64,000 bases of DNA from Tubiluchus corallicola (lineage: Eukaryota > Priapulida > Priapulimorpha > Priapulimorphida > Tubiluchidae). The notes below the pieces were generated by a model, which was not told the origin of the DNA, did not search any database, and was given only the letters and a program-made list of their open reading frames with translations. This document shows positions 62,392 through 64,000 of the stretch, piece after piece. A program made the position numbers and the translations under genes. The stretch lies in NCBI GenBank assembly GCA_030141605.1, contig JAQGDQ010000652.1, positions 1 to 64,000 on the forward strand, written 5' to 3'. Each line of letters starts with the position of its first letter. Position 1 is the first letter of the stretch.

Positions 62392-62796
62392 ACTGGGACT
62401 AACCTTTCTCACCGTAAATGCCGTCATTACCTGTGCTGTGAGATCAGCCATTAACTGATGCAGGTGATAAACGGCTTTTATATGATGGTGCTAATAAACA
62501 GGTGTTCTCGCTCCGTTGACTCAACGACACATTAACACACGAGTTCTTGCAATAGTAACACATTAAATGCAATATAATAATCAGTCGATACGTTTATGCT
62601 GCTAACTGTGTAAGCAGATTGGCTGTTTTTAATGTGCATATTGCCCGGGTACGTGTAAATAAGCATTGTATGTAGAAACGCGTGCTGTATTGGCTATGTT
62701 AACTAGGTTACCTTTGTAAAGTACAGATCTCCTCCATTACTGTTGTAAGAAATTATAAATATATGATGTTGTCTCAAGTTTTAGGAACAAAGACAG

Positions 62797-63305
62797 GGAT
62801 GAGAATTTTCCGCCGATACCCGGAATTCTGAGTTTTTGGTAGACCAGAGGTGCCATTTTTGTAAATCGCATAAATTCGTTGAGAAAATTTTTACGGACTC
62901 AGTACATTATTTCACAAGCTGACCGCTAGTTGGCAGGCCGTCACTTTGTTTACATCACGTACATCAGTGTAACCACGTGTAGATCTCTATGTATAAAAGT
63001 ATAGAATCAATTGTGCGGAGTTATTTGGGTCACATGCAGACAGTTTTTATCTACTTTTGCTTAGGAGCTGCCAGTACTGGAGACAATTAGGTATCATGTA
63101 TCTTTAATAGTTGGGTATTTTAAATTATGCATGAAACAAGGTAACTGATATTTTAAGTCCACTTAGAGGTCTCTATGGTCACAAAATTGCAATTTGTTGC
63201 TGGCTCCAAGGGGGTTTTGCCCCTCCACACCATTGGGGGCCTAAGTGGCCCCAAAACCCCCGGCTGTTTCAGAGTTTTTTTGCAATTTGTCATTCTCATG
63301 CCTGT
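62797..63305 (+). repeat. Dispersed repeat family R4, copy 3
   Basis: Same element as 49160-49620, with the fuller right end TTGCAATTTGTCATTCTCAT, which mirrors the GATGAGAAT left end and suggests a short imperfect terminal inverted repeat. Confidence 0.85.
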
Positions 63306-63309
63306 TACT

Positions 63310-64000
63310 GTTATAAGAAATTATAAATATATGATGTTGTCTGAAGTTTTAGGAACAAAAGGGAATTAAAATGTTGCTAATGTTACTGGTGGCTGCTTAC
63401 AAAGCCTATGCTAGGCCGGTACTCGAATATTCTACTCTTTTAAAGCACTATTTGCTTTTTTAAATTGTGCAAGTTAATTTTTTTCAAGGCAACAGAAAAA
63501 TCGCCTTACAAAATTATATTATTTTACAGCAATTTTATGCGTATATCGTACTCGCGTTAAAATGAATTTTTGTTTGTTTTCATTTTAAATCTCCCGCAAT
63601 ACTCTTCTGACGGTGCCATTACATGACGTCACCCTACGCACAACGTAAATCAGGGGAAGAAAACGAAATGTTAAATCATGTCCCAAAAAACCTGTCATGC
63701 AAATCTATATTACTTAGCATTTCGCTTAGTAAGACTGTTGGAAAGACTTGTGTAACTAGAAAATGTTCTTGACAATTGATAAAATGTCACTGGACGGTGC
63801 GCCACTCACTAGGCAAAAGCTTATCTTTAATCTTATTGACAAGATACAATAATTTTAAATTTTACTCAGTTAGTAACGTGCGCGCTACGAAAACTCTGAT
63901 AGTTTTTTCAAATGTTATCAAAACTTATTTCAAACGACCTTCCATTAAAATGGCTGCATGTAACGATCATTGCGGGAGTTTAAATTTACACGTTTTATAC
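63310..64000. other. Intron after ERM exon 5, right edge
   Basis: No sixth ERM exon is recognisable (expected to encode an EQHKL...QWEERI-like segment). AT-rich intron. Confidence 0.5.

Overview
This is a stretch of an invertebrate animal genome. Spliced genes with long AT-rich introns, GT-AG splice sites, tRNA- and 5S-derived SINEs, worn LINE fragments and hundreds of short TIR elements all point to a metazoan. The two recognisable conserved genes look bilaterian but I cannot name the species. Most of the window is intron or repeat; only about 5 kb is coding.

Layout. (1) 0-19 kb, minus strand: the 5' two thirds of SEC63, the ER translocon J-protein. Thirteen exons join without a frame break into 507 codons starting at 19034, and the gene runs off the left edge. 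A short ORF with a splice donor starts divergently at 19196 and may be the first exon of a neighbour sharing the promoter. (2) 20-32.5 kb: a small cluster of secreted or GPI-anchored two-module leucine-rich-repeat proteins on the minus strand. It holds one intact gene (28201-29745), one copy broken by a single-base deletion (23962-26048) and one short relic (20738-20873), with duplicated flanking DNA. An unrecognised coding region lies just upstream (31032-31535). (3) 33-39 kb: a CR1-like LINE relic and other repeats. (4) 39-61 kb, plus strand: the 5' end of an ERM (ezrin/radixin/moesin) gene, with five coding exons giving the first 155 codons of the FERM domain; the gene continues past the right edge.

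Repeats. At least three MITE families share a terminal motif near AAAGGAAAACCGGATGA and sit in TTAA. There are also paired hAT-like and pogo-like elements, a 5S-rRNA-headed SINE with a perfect 10-bp target duplication, and many minisatellites. The most striking minisatellite, in SEC63 intron 8 (7.88-9.85 kb), is made of about 29 copies of the real exon 9 acceptor plus the first 21 coding bases. The nearest extra copy would extend exon 9 by exactly 24 codons in frame.

SEC63 and the ERM gene are housekeeping genes with unrelated jobs (ER protein import; membrane-actin linkage). The LRR cluster is the accessory, fast-changing part of the window and the best candidate for an undescribed recognition or adhesion family.
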